Positions 34,644-42,648 of a stretch of DNA of 64,000 bases are shown here, piece after piece. Position numbers and translations under genes: made by a program. Source of the DNA: CAHJWH01 sp965198905 (GTDB taxonomy: Bacteria; Pseudomonadota; Alphaproteobacteria; Caulobacterales; Caulobacteraceae); the NCBI GenBank assembly GCA_965198905.1, contig OZ240678.1:3100001-3164000 (forward strand). The letters are read 5' to 3'. The notes beneath the pieces were generated by a model. That model searched no databases. It saw only the letters and a program-made list of their open reading frames with translations, and was not told the DNA's origin. Numbering within the stretch: the stretch's first letter is position 1; every line of letters starts with the position of its first letter.

Positions 34644-35941
34644 GCTCGGCCGCAGTCGAGCCGCTCCGGATCGGAGTGGCCGGTCTGGGGACGGTGGGCG
34701 CGGGGCTGCTGGCGCTGATTCGCGAGACTCCCGGCTACATTCCCGACGGCCGCCGGATCGAGGTCGCGGGCGTCAGCGCGCGGTCCCGCGGCCGTGATCG
34801 AGGCGTCGACCTTTCGGCCTGTCCCTGGTTCGACGATCCGGTCGCCCTGGCCGCCTCGCCCGGAATCGACCTGTTCGTGGAGCTGATCGGCGGGGCGGAG
34901 GGCGCGGCAAAGGCGGCGGTCGAGGCGGCGCTGGCCGCCGGCAAGCCCGTGGTCACCGCCAATAAGGCGCTGGTGGCCGAGCATGGCCTGGCGCTCGCGC
35001 GCACCGCCGAGGACCGGGGCGTCGCCCTGCTGTTCGAGGCCGCGGTGATGGGCGGCGTGCCGGCGGTGAAGCTGCTGCGCGAGGGCCTGGTGGGCGATGG
35101 CGTGGACAGCCTGTCCGGCATCTTGAACGGCACCTGCAACTACATCCTGAGCGAGATGGAGGCCTCGGGCCGCGACTTTCCCGAGGTGCTCGCCGACGCC
35201 CAGCGGCTGGGCTATGCGGAGGCCGATCCGGTCACCGACGTTGGCGGCTTCGACGCGGCCCACAAGATCGCCATCCTGGCGGCCCTGGCCTTCGGCGCCG
35301 CGCCCAACTTCGCCGCCGCCCAGGTGGAGGGGATCGAGGCGGTGTCGCGGCTCGACATCCAGTTGGCGGCCGAGCTGGGCTATCGGATCAAGCTGATCGC
35401 CTCGGCTGTGCGGGACGGGCGAGGCGCGCTGGTGCAGGTGGCGCCCGCGCTGGTGCCGCTGGAGCATCCTCTGGCCCGTACCAGCGGCGCGCTCAACGCG
35501 CTGTTCATCGAGGGGCGCGGGGCGGGGCGGCTGTTCATCCAGGGCGCGGGCGCGGGCGCGGGGCCGACCGCGGTCGCGGTGGCCGCCGACATCGCCGACG
35601 TGGCGATGGGGAGCGCAGGGCGTCCGGTGTTCAGCCGCCCCGCCGCCGAGCTGACACCCCTGGCGTCCGGCGATGCGGCGGGGCGGCTGTCCAAGGTTTA
35701 TCTGCGGCTGGTGGTGCGCGACCGGCCCGGGGTGATCGCCGACGTGTCCGTGGCGTTGGCCAAGGCGTCGGTGTCGATCGACAGCTTCCTGCAGCATCCG
35801 GTCGGGCCGACCGGGCTCGTCCCCATCGTGCTGACCACCCAGGCGGCGAGCCCGCCCGCGATCGCAGATGCGGTCGACCACATCTCCGCCCTGGAGGCGG
35901 TGACCGAGCGCCCGCGCACCATCCGCATCCTGCCCGCCTGA
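34640..35941 (+). CDS. hom: Homoserine dehydrogenase with ACT domain
   Basis: The 433-residue NAD(P)-dependent enzyme reduces aspartate semialdehyde to homoserine. The nucleotide site is IGVAGLGTVGAGLLALI (about residue 12). The core shows VTANKALVAEHG, GILNGTCNYILSEM, and GYAEADPVTDVGGFDAAHK with the catalytic lysine region. The C-terminal ACT domain (about residues 350-430, LRLVVRDRPGVIADVSVALA) probably senses threonine. It feeds thrB at 26156-27112. Start ATG overlaps the upstream lipoprotein stop. Confidence 0.97.
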   Translation: MSSAAVEPLRIGVAGLGTVGAGLLALIRETPGYIPDGRRIEVAGVSARSRGRDRGVDLSACPWFDDPVALAASPGIDLFVELIGGAEGAAKAAVEAALAAGKPVVTANKALVAEHGLALARTAEDRGVALLFEAAVMGGVPAVKLLREGLVGDGVDSLSGILNGTCNYILSEMEASGRDFPEVLADAQRLGYAEADPVTDVGGFDAAHKIAILAALAFGAAPNFAAAQVEGIEAVSRLDIQLAAELGYRIKLIASAVRDGRGALVQVAPALVPLEHPLARTSGALNALFIEGRGAGRLFIQGAGAGAGPTAVAVAADIADVAMGSAGRPVFSRPAAELTPLASGDAAGRLSKVYLRLVVRDRPGVIADVSVALAKASVSIDSFLQHPVGPTGLVPIVLTTQAASPPAIADAVDHISALEAVTERPRTIRILPA

Positions 35942-35958
35942 CCCTTGGACGACGGCGT

Positions 35959-37089
35959 TCAGCGCAGCAGGTCGAGGACCTCACCGACCCGATGGCGCCA
36001 GAGGGCGGAGCCCATCGCGCGCTCGTGTCCGGCCTGCGCCATGGCCTCGCCCCGGCCGCCTTCCAGCAGCTCCGCGATCACCTCCGTGGCCGTCGTCGAG
36101 GCCGAAAGGTCGAACAAGGCGATCTCGCGTCCGTCCTCGAAGGCCCCGGCCAGGGTCGCGCCGTAGTCGGACACCACGCAGGCGCCGTTCAGCGCCGCAT
36201 CGATGGCCCGCTCCGACCCGCCGTTGGCCGCGTTCAGGTTCAAGACGATACGTGCGTCCCGGTAGAGCCCGCCCATGGCCGAGAACGGCGCGCTGTCCAG
36301 ATAGGTCAGGCCCGGCCGCTCCCCCAGATGCTCCCGCCAGCCGGCGCCGCAGACGGTGAGGGGAAGCGCGGACCGGACAAGGCTCTCCACGATGTCCAGC
36401 CTGTCCCGGTGGCGCACATAGTTCAGCACGATGCGCAGCAGGGCGATCACCTCGGAGCTGAGCTCAAGCCCGCCGAGCCCCAGGTTGTCGCGGGCGGCGT
36501 GGAAGGCGTCGATCAGCGAGCGCGCACGGTCCCGCCGCAGCCGCTCCGCCACCTGGGCCATCAGCCGGGTCGCCGGACTGTCGCCGAGCGTCTCCCACGC
36601 CCGCGCCGGCTCCCCGTTCCAGGTCGCGGCCACGAACACCGGCATACGCCGGTCCCGGTAGTCAGGCGCATCGCCGGCCGGGGCCTCGCCGCCCGGCAGC
36701 ATCACCTTGGACGGGCAGGGCAGGCCCGCCTCGGCGTTGAAGCGCAGGTGGCTTTCGCTCGGATAGATCGCGCTCCGCTGCGCCATCGGATTGGCGATGT
36801 GATGGTGCACGTAGATGGGATGGTCGAACTGCCAGCCCAGGAACCGTGAGCCCACAGCATCATAGATCGAGCGCCCGTCCTCCAGGCTCAGCGCGCCGAG
36901 GAAGGAGCTGAACGAGATCACCGCGTCACGATGGGTGGAGATGACGGCGTCGGCGAACCCCTCCCGGTCCCGGAATACGTCGAAGACTTCCGCCGACACG
37001 CCCGCCTCGTTCAGGGCGGCGCAGAGGGCGCGGGTCTGGACGCTGTAGAGGTGCGCGTCGTCCAGCGCCTTGATCAGCAGGACATTCAC
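35959..37089 (-). CDS. CgeB-like glycosyltransferase
   Basis: The 376-residue protein has an N-terminal Rossmann-like half (MNVLLIKALDDAHLYSVQTR, FADAVISTHRDAVISF, GWQFDHPIYVHHHIANPMAQ) and a C-terminal half with LYRDARIVLNLNAANGGSER and AIDAALNGACVVSDY. The latter is the donor-binding pattern of CgeB-type glycosyltransferases (glyco_trans_1_2-like). No operon partner is present. It sits on the opposite strand between hom and recJ. The class is shared with the gene at 16427, although the two are divergent in sequence. Confidence 0.7.
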   Translation of the reverse strand: MNVLLIKALDDAHLYSVQTRALCAALNEAGVSAEVFDVFRDREGFADAVISTHRDAVISFSSFLGALSLEDGRSIYDAVGSRFLGWQFDHPIYVHHHIANPMAQRSAIYPSESHLRFNAEAGLPCPSKVMLPGGEAPAGDAPDYRDRRMPVFVAATWNGEPARAWETLGDSPATRLMAQVAERLRRDRARSLIDAFHAARDNLGLGGLELSSEVIALLRIVLNYVRHRDRLDIVESLVRSALPLTVCGAGWREHLGERPGLTYLDSAPFSAMGGLYRDARIVLNLNAANGGSERAIDAALNGACVVSDYGATLAGAFEDGREIALFDLSASTTATEVIAELLEGGRGEAMAQAGHERAMGSALWRHRVGEVLDLLR

Positions 37090-37294
37090 AGGTCAGCTCG
37101 CGCAATCTTCCCTCTGGCATCCTGTCGCGAGTCGAGCGCGGGCGCTTGGATTTGAGACGGACACGATCCTTGTCCCGGCGTTCGACGGAGTCCGCGCCGT
37201 TTCGACTCAAGGACAGCGCGGCGTCCAGGCGGTAGGCTAGCCTCATGTTCCCCTCCGCCGACCCGCCGATTCGCCAGTCTCAGGCGCCGCACTG

Positions 37295-39103
37295 ATGGCG
37301 GACGGGTTCGCCCCGGTGGCCTTCCTAGGGGTGGAGCGGTCGCTCACCGGTCGGACCTGGCGCCAGCGGCCCGCCGACGCCGCGCTCGTGCGCGCCCACC
37401 AGACGCGTCTGGGCCTGGACGAGCCCCTGGCCCGCGCCCTGGCCGCCCGGGGCGTGGAAGAGGCTGGGGCGGAGGCTTACTTGGCTCCAACGCTGAAGGC
37501 TCTGTTCCCCGACCCTTCCTGTTTCGCCGACATGGACCTGGCGGCGAGGATTCTGGTGGATGCGGCGGTGCGACACCGCCCCTGCACGGTGTTCGCCGAC
37601 TACGACGTGGACGGGGCGACGAGCGCGGCGCTGCTGGTGCGCTGGTTCCGCGCGATGGGTTGCGAGCTGCCGATCTACGTCCCCGACCGGCTGACCGAGG
37701 GCTATGGCCCGAGCCCTGTGGCCTTCCGCCGGCTGAAGGCGCACGGGGTGGACCTGGTGGTGACGGTGGACTGCGGCGCCGCCGCCCGGGACGCCTTGGA
37801 GGCCGCGGCCGCGATCGGGCTGGAGGTGGTGGTGATCGACCACCACTTGATGCGCGCCGGCGACCCGCCGCCAGCCTCGGCCCTGGTCAACCCCAACCGG
37901 GCGGACTGCGCCTCGGGCCAGGGCGTGCTGGCCGCGGCGGGGGTGACCTTCGTGCTGCTGGCCGCGCTGAACCGGGAGGCGCGCCGGCAGGGCCTGTTCG
38001 ACGGGCGCGCCGAGCCGGACCTGCGCCAGTGGCTGGACCTCGCGGCGCTCGGCGCGGTCTGCGACGTCACCTCGCTCACCGGCTTCAACCGCGCGCTGGC
38101 CGCCCAGGGGCTGAAGGTCATGTCCGCCTGGGGCAATCCGGGGCTGAAGGCCTTGTTGCAGGCGGCGGGCGCCGCGGAGGCGCCGGCCACCACCTTCCAC
38201 GCGGGCTTCGTGCTCGGGCCGCGCATCAACGCCGGAGGGCGGATCGGGCGCTCCGACCTGGGCGCGCGGCTGCTCTCCACCGACGATCCGTCCGAGGCGG
38301 CCGAGCTCGCCGCCGAGCTCGACGCGCTGAACGTCACCCGCAAGGCCGTGGAGACCGAGACCTTCGAGGCCGCCGTGCGCGCCATCGACCATGGCTCCAA
38401 TCTCGACCCCGCCGACCCCGTGATCGTGGTGGCGGGGGAGGGCTGGCATCCGGGCGTCGTGGGCATCGTCGCTAGCCGGCTGCGGGAGCGCTATCGGCGG
38501 CCGGTGGTGGTGATCGGGCTCGACCCGGCGGCGGACGTGGGCAAGGGCTCCGGCCGCTCTCAGCCCGGGATGAACCTCGGCCGGGCCATCCAGTCCGCCT
38601 TTGACCAGGGGCTGCTGCTGGCCGGGGGCGGGCACGCGATGGCGGCGGGGCTGAGCGTGCGCCCGGCGCTGATCCCCGAGCTTCGCGCCTTCCTGGCCGA
38701 GCGCCTGATGGCCGAGCGCGTCGACGCCCTGGCCGCCGATATCCTGGAGATCGACGCCCTGGTCGTGGCGGGGGCCGCGGGCCGGGCGCTGTGGAGCGCC
38801 TTCCAGCAGATGGTCCCCTTCGGCCCTGGCAATCCCGAGCCCCGGTTCGCCGCCGCCGCGGTTCACGTGGAGCGGCCGAACGCAGTGAAGGGCGGCCATG
38901 TCCGCTGCACCCTGGTCGACGACGGCGGAGCCAAGCTGCGCGCCGTGGCCTGGCGCTCCGCCGACACCGAGCTCGGACGAAGGCTGCTCGCGGGCGACGG
39001 CGCCCTTCACGTGGCGGGACGGCTCAGGCCCGACGACTGGATGGGCCGCGAGGCCGTCGAGCTGGAGATCGAGGACATCGCCGACCCACGCCAGGTCCGT
39101 TGA
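37295..39103 (+). CDS. recJ: Single-stranded-DNA-specific exonuclease RecJ
   Basis: The 602-residue 5'-3' exonuclease acts in recombination and mismatch repair. DHH-family motifs are complete: TVFADYDVDGATSAALLVRW (motif I), VTVDCGAAARDAL (II), VVVIDHHLMRAGDPPPASAL (III, DHH), LDLAALGAVCDVTSL (IV) and LGPRINAGGRIG. The DHHA1 domain has GEGWHPGVVGIVASRLRERY and GGGHAMAAGLSV. An OB-fold follows to the C-terminus. ATG at 37295 gives a normal-length product. The preceding gene on the same strand is hom, with a glycosyltransferase between. Confidence 0.97.
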   Translation: MADGFAPVAFLGVERSLTGRTWRQRPADAALVRAHQTRLGLDEPLARALAARGVEEAGAEAYLAPTLKALFPDPSCFADMDLAARILVDAAVRHRPCTVFADYDVDGATSAALLVRWFRAMGCELPIYVPDRLTEGYGPSPVAFRRLKAHGVDLVVTVDCGAAARDALEAAAAIGLEVVVIDHHLMRAGDPPPASALVNPNRADCASGQGVLAAAGVTFVLLAALNREARRQGLFDGRAEPDLRQWLDLAALGAVCDVTSLTGFNRALAAQGLKVMSAWGNPGLKALLQAAGAAEAPATTFHAGFVLGPRINAGGRIGRSDLGARLLSTDDPSEAAELAAELDALNVTRKAVETETFEAAVRAIDHGSNLDPADPVIVVAGEGWHPGVVGIVASRLRERYRRPVVVIGLDPAADVGKGSGRSQPGMNLGRAIQSAFDQGLLLAGGGHAMAAGLSVRPALIPELRAFLAERLMAERVDALAADILEIDALVVAGAAGRALWSAFQQMVPFGPGNPEPRFAAAAVHVERPNAVKGGHVRCTLVDDGGAKLRAVAWRSADTELGRRLLAGDGALHVAGRLRPDDWMGREAVELEIEDIADPRQVR

Positions 39104-39201
39104 CGGGCGCCCACACCCGCCCAAAGCGCCATATCGAAAACTGCGCAGCCCGGCTTGCATCGCGCGGGCCGGCCGAGCTATAGGCCTGCTCCTCGCTGTG
39201 C

Positions 39202-39276
39202 GGTCCCTTCGTCTATCGGTTAGGACACCAGATTTTCATTCTGGGAAGAGGGGTTCGACTCCCCTAGGGACTACCA
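39202..39276 (+). tRNA. tRNA-Glu (UUC)
   Basis: The acceptor GGTCCCT pairs with AGGGACT (first pair G-T), followed by A and an encoded CCA. The D-arm is GTCTATCGGTTAGGAC, the anticodon arm CCAGATTTTCATTCTGG has loop TTTTCAT with anticodon TTC, and the T-arm is AGGGGTTCGACTCCCCT. The 75-base length and encoded CCA are normal. It lies about 100 bases after recJ. Confidence 0.97.
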
Positions 39277-39391
39277 GCTCTAATTTCCCCTGCGTCCACA
39301 ATCTCGCGTGACGCGACCGTTAACCTGTGTTTCAGATGCGTGCTGAGGCTGGAGGCGCTCGCGAGAGAGGTCGGCGGGCGGGGGGAAGTGC

Positions 39392-40009
39392 ATGTCTGGG
39401 GTTGAGTTCGAGAGTGACCCCCTTGAAGAGCCTGTCCGTATCAACGGACGCGTCAAGTGGTTCGATGCGGGCAAGGGCTACGGCTTCGTCGTGCCCGACG
39501 ACCCCCAACAGACGGGCCTGAAGGATGTGCTGCTGCACGTCACCAGCCTGCGCCTGAGCGGTCGGGACGCCGCGCTGGAGGGGGCGGTGATCGTGTGCGA
39601 TGCCGTCCGGCGCGCCAAGGGCTGGCAGGTGGCCAGCGTCCACGAGATCGACGAGTCGTCCGCCGTCCCGACGCCCGAGCGCGCCGAGGGCCGCAAACGG
39701 TTGGACGGCCATCCCGCCTCCGGTTGGCGCAGCCGGTCCGACCCGATCGACGGCGACGCCACGGACAGGAGCCGGCTTGAGCCGTCGGGGCCGCTCGAAC
39801 GGGCCAAGGTCAAGTGGTTCAACCGCACCAAGGGCTACGGTTTCGTGGTGCGCGACGGCGGTCCGGGCGACATCTTCATCCACATCGAGACCCTGCGCCG
39901 TTGTGGGGTGGAGGATCTGCAGCCCGGCGACGAGGTGAGGGTGAGGTTCGCCGACGGCCCCAAGGGCCTGGTGGTCGCTGAAATCGACTGCGCCTCCGTC
40001 GAGGGCTGA
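39392..40009 (+). CDS. Two-domain cold shock protein
   Basis: The 205-residue protein has two cold shock (S1-like) domains. The first is GRVKWFDAGKGYGFVVPDD at about residues 19-80 and the second AKVKWFNRTKGYGFVVRDGG with DIFIHIETLRRCG at about 133-200; each has RNP1 (KGYGFV) and an RNP2-like segment. A charged, disordered linker joins them. Double-domain CSPs are characteristic of Caulobacterales and relatives and bind single-stranded nucleic acid. The start at ATG 39392 follows a G-rich stretch. Confidence 0.93.
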   Translation: MSGVEFESDPLEEPVRINGRVKWFDAGKGYGFVVPDDPQQTGLKDVLLHVTSLRLSGRDAALEGAVIVCDAVRRAKGWQVASVHEIDESSAVPTPERAEGRKRLDGHPASGWRSRSDPIDGDATDRSRLEPSGPLERAKVKWFNRTKGYGFVVRDGGPGDIFIHIETLRRCGVEDLQPGDEVRVRFADGPKGLVVAEIDCASVEG

Positions 40010-40076
40010 GCGATGAGGGTAGGCCGGCGTTGCGGCGGGGCCGTGCGCGTGGCAAACGGACGGTGCAAGCTGATGT

Positions 40077-40153
40077 CGGGGCGTAGCGCAGCCTGGTAGC
40101 GCGGCTGTTTTGGGTGCAGCAGGTCGCTGGTTCGAATCCAGTCGCCCCGACCA
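40077..40153 (+). tRNA. tRNA-Pro (UGG)
   Basis: The acceptor CGGGGCG pairs with CGCCCCG and ends in A plus encoded CCA. D-arm GCGCAGCCTGGTAGCGC and T-arm GCTGGTTCGAATCCAGT are canonical. The anticodon arm is GCTGTTTTGGGTGCAGC with loop TTTGGGT and anticodon TGG. The GTAGCGCAGC opening is typical of bacterial tRNA-Pro. Confidence 0.97.
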
Positions 40154-40183
40154 TCGGACCGATCACCGGCTTAGGGGCCTTCC

Positions 40184-40489
40184 ATGCTGGCGCGCATCTT
40201 CAAGCCTTCCAAGTCCTCCATGTCCTCCGGCCGGGCGCGGACTCGCGACTGGGTGCTCGAATTCGCCCCCGCCTCCGCTCGCCACCTCGATCCGCTGATG
40301 GGTTGGAGTTCGTCCACCGACATGAACGGGCAGGTCCGCATGTCCTTCGAGACCGAGCAGGAGGCGGTGGCCTACTGTCAGGCCCACGGGCTGGAGTTCC
40401 AGGTCATCCCGCACAAGCCCCGCCACCACGTCATCAAGGCCTATGCCGACAACTTCGCCGCCAGCCGCCGCGAGCCGTGGACACACTAA
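40184..40489 (+). CDS. NDUFS4-type complex I accessory protein (ETC complex I subunit)
   Basis: The 101-residue protein matches the mitochondrial NDUFS4/AQDQ-like family of alphaproteobacteria. It starts MLARIFKPSKSSMSSGRART and continues RDWVLEFAPASARHLDPLMG, WSSSTDMNGQVRMSFETEQE, and GLEFQVIPHKPRHHVIKAYA with DNF. It likely stabilises the NADH dehydrogenase matrix arm. It sits alone between tRNA-Pro and tRNA-Arg. Confidence 0.9.
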   Translation: MLARIFKPSKSSMSSGRARTRDWVLEFAPASARHLDPLMGWSSSTDMNGQVRMSFETEQEAVAYCQAHGLEFQVIPHKPRHHVIKAYADNFAASRREPWTH

Positions 40490-40506
40490 CGGCGAAGAGC
40501 CCGTTC

Positions 40507-40583
40507 GCGCCCTTAGCTCAGATGGATAGAGCACCCGCCTTCTAAGCGGACGGTCGCAGGTTCGAATCCTGCAGGGCGCGCCA
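40507..40583 (+). tRNA. tRNA-Arg (UCU)
   Basis: The acceptor GCGCCCT pairs with AGGGCGC, followed by G and encoded CCA. The D-arm is AGCTCAGATGGATAGAGC, the T-arm GCAGGTTCGAATCCTGC, and the anticodon loop CTTCTAA carries TCT. The anticodon stem CCCGC against GCGGA has a C-A mismatch at its outer pair. Its 3' end marks the start of the accessory region, and tRNA-Arg genes are common integration sites. Confidence 0.95.
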
Positions 40584-41051
40584 TCACGACGGCCGGTATC
40601 ATTGATAACCAATTGGAATTGGCGGCTAAGCTCTTATCCCACGGCTTAGCTTCACCCCAATATTCACCCTAACACGGGCGTCTGAATAGGCGTGGGCACC
40701 AGCGGCTAGCAGCGATCTAAGGCGAACGAGCGCCCCAGCGGCTCACAGATGCTCATTGCCGGTCCGATCTCGGACCCTCGCCAGTCCCCTTCTTTTCGAA
40801 ATTGGGCAGATAGCGGTCTTCAGAAGGGGGCGAACCGCCTTCAACCTCTGTTTTTCGCCAGCGTTACGAGGGCAGGCTCAGGTCTCAACCAGCGCCCTGC
40901 CGAGCAGATAAAAGTAAGCAAATACAACGCTCTATTGACACGTTCGGCCAGCTGTGATATAGCTTCTGAAGCTCGGTTTCTGCGCTCTGACGCGACCTGC
41001 TATCGACCGCATCGGCCGAGCCAACCTCAATCACAGCTATGAGGATGACCG
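40584..41051. other. Gene-free region at the edge of the accessory DNA
   Basis: This 468-base stretch has no supportable gene. It begins directly after the tRNA-Arg CCA, is AT-richer than the backbone (ATTGATAACCAATTGGAATT near 40600), and holds an inverted repeat GGCTAAGC...GGCTTAGC at about 40622-40648. Composition and position suggest the left end of an integrated element, but no integrase gene or direct repeat of the tRNA 3' end was found in the window. Confidence 0.5.
40935..40963 (+). promoter_or_regulatory. Sigma-70-like promoter of the kinase-like gene
   Basis: TTGACA at 40935-40940 is separated by exactly 17 bases from TATAGC at 40958-40963. The start codon of the downstream reading frame follows at 41052, behind GAGGATG. 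The match to the vegetative consensus is unusually good for this window. Transcription would run rightward into the kinase remnant. Confidence 0.7.
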
Positions 41052-41610
41052 ATGTCCCAAGATGGGCCTGCGGTCGACCTCGCACGCGGCGACCGCGTGG
41101 CGGGCTACCGCGTCACGTCGGTGCTCGGCCACGGTCGTGAAGGCGTGGCGGCGACCGTCACCGACGAGTTCCTTGATCTAGAACGTGTGCTGAAGGCCTA
41201 CCCCGCCGAGCCTCATTGGGTGGAGCGACTGCGCTATGTGGCGCAGGCCTTCTTCGAGCTGGCCGAGCTTGGCGTCTGCCCAATATCACTGCATGGAGGC
41301 GTGACCGCGTCCAGCCGATCGATCCCGATGGCCTGCCTGGTGTTCGAGCGCCGGCTGGGAAAGCCGCTGGACCAGATGCTCAGCGGAAGGCGGTGGACCG
41401 TCTGGCGGGCCAGGCGGTTGGTCGCGGATTTAGCCGAGACCCTGACCAGGGTGCACGCTACCGGCTGGTTGCTGAACTTGATCATAGGAGGCCAGGGCGA
41501 GCGTGTCGGACAGCCGCAACGGAGCCTGTGGATAGCTCCCCTGGACGGAGGCGCTGCTGGTCGACCTCGACGGGCGGCTCGGGTCAGCGGGCGAGTGGAC
41601 GGCGGGAGCT
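41052..41610 (+). pseudogene. Protein-kinase-like gene, 3' part broken
   Basis: The first 140 codons encode an apparent kinase N-lobe: GYRVTSVLGHGREGVAATVT (glycine loop), ERVLKAYPAEPHWVERLRY (lysine strand), and LVADLAETLTRVHATGWLLN, which leads up to the catalytic loop. After that the frame loses the fold. A DFG-like VDLDGRLGS occurs in a different frame near 41555-41575 and runs into TAG. At least one indel is needed to connect them. The remnant's 3' end overlaps the convergent HpnL-like gene. It could instead be a truncated pseudokinase; the family assignment is by eye. Confidence 0.55.
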
Positions 41611-42648
41611 ACCTAGGAGGCGGCGCGCTTCGAGCGCTTGCCAGATCAGGGCCGAAGGCGCCCCGAGCGTCAGGTCGCGCGCCCGCTTCGCCAAGGCCAC
41701 GCCCAGGCCAGCCGCCGCGCTGAGACCAAATATCGGGGCCAGCAGGACGTAACCACCCTCGAGCACGCCAATCGCACCAGGCACGAAGAAGGCGGCGCTG
41801 CGCAGGAGATAGATCAGCCCTTCCATGGCGACCACCCGAGGATAACTCAGGGGCGACCCCATGAAGCGCAACGTCGTCCACACCGCACCGGCTGCGCAAA
41901 GCCAGGCCAGCAGGTGCAGTCCTACGGAGGCGATCACCCGCCCGGGACGGCTGTAAAGCGTCCGGAAGGTCGCCTGGACCGCCGCGGCCTGTGCGCCCAG
42001 GGCCTGGGCCCAGCGGGCGCTGAGCCGATTGACCAGACCGAGGCCGAAATACTGGGCGGCCATGAACAGGCCCGCGGTGAGCAGGCCGACGCCCAGTCCG
42101 GCCGACAGGATGGGGTCGAGCAGCCGGTGCGGAAAGCCCCTGGGGGCGTCTTCGATCAGGACCCACAGCCCCAAGCCCGTAAACAGCAGTTGGCCCACCA
42201 TCTCGGTGGCGATGTCCACCGCGGCCGAAGCTACCGCCATCGACGGCGGAGCGCCGAGGATCACGGCCGCCCGTGCGCCGACGACAAATCCGCCGATCTG
42301 GGAGAAAGGCAGGATGTCGGACGCGGCCTCGCGCATGATGCGACCGAAGATGAACCCCGGCAGCAGGCGCAGCGCCAAGCCCGGTGCTATGACGAACCAA
42401 GCATAGCCCAGCAGCGCCAGGACACCCAGCGTCGACCCACAGAAGACGAGAAAGCCCAGGGCGCCCAGGCTCGCCAGCGAGGCGCCCACCGCACGCCAGC
42501 CCACCTGCTGCAGCAGCCCCAGGCCAAGCAGGACGCCACAGAGCAGGACCGCCCAGATCGCCCAGCGTTTCAGGCGGTGGGACGAGCCAGCTTTCCGGAG
42601 GCTGGCGACGGCCTCGACGGGCGTCGTCGGGCGCCGGGCCGTCTCCAT
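41584..42648 (-). CDS. HpnL-type integral membrane protein (LPG synthase TM family)
   Basis: The 354-residue protein is polytopic, with seven or eight hydrophobic segments such as WAIWAVLLCGVLLGLGLLQQ, LGFLVFCGSTLGVLALLGY and LIYLLRSAAFFVPGAIGVLE. It matches the lysylphosphatidylglycerol-synthase transmembrane (UPF0104) family, in the subgroup called HpnL in hopanoid loci, with ILPFSQIGGFVVGARAAVI. The ATG at 42648 overlaps the HpnI-like stop (TGATG). HpnL-type proteins are thought to move or tailor lipids, but no enzyme site is defined. Confidence 0.8.
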   Translation of the reverse strand: METARRPTTPVEAVASLRKAGSSHRLKRWAIWAVLLCGVLLGLGLLQQVGWRAVGASLASLGALGFLVFCGSTLGVLALLGYAWFVIAPGLALRLLPGFIFGRIMREAASDILPFSQIGGFVVGARAAVILGAPPSMAVASAAVDIATEMVGQLLFTGLGLWVLIEDAPRGFPHRLLDPILSAGLGVGLLTAGLFMAAQYFGLGLVNRLSARWAQALGAQAAAVQATFRTLYSRPGRVIASVGLHLLAWLCAAGAVWTTLRFMGSPLSYPRVVAMEGLIYLLRSAAFFVPGAIGVLEGGYVLLAPIFGLSAAAGLGVALAKRARDLTLGAPSALIWQALEARRLLGSSRRPLAR

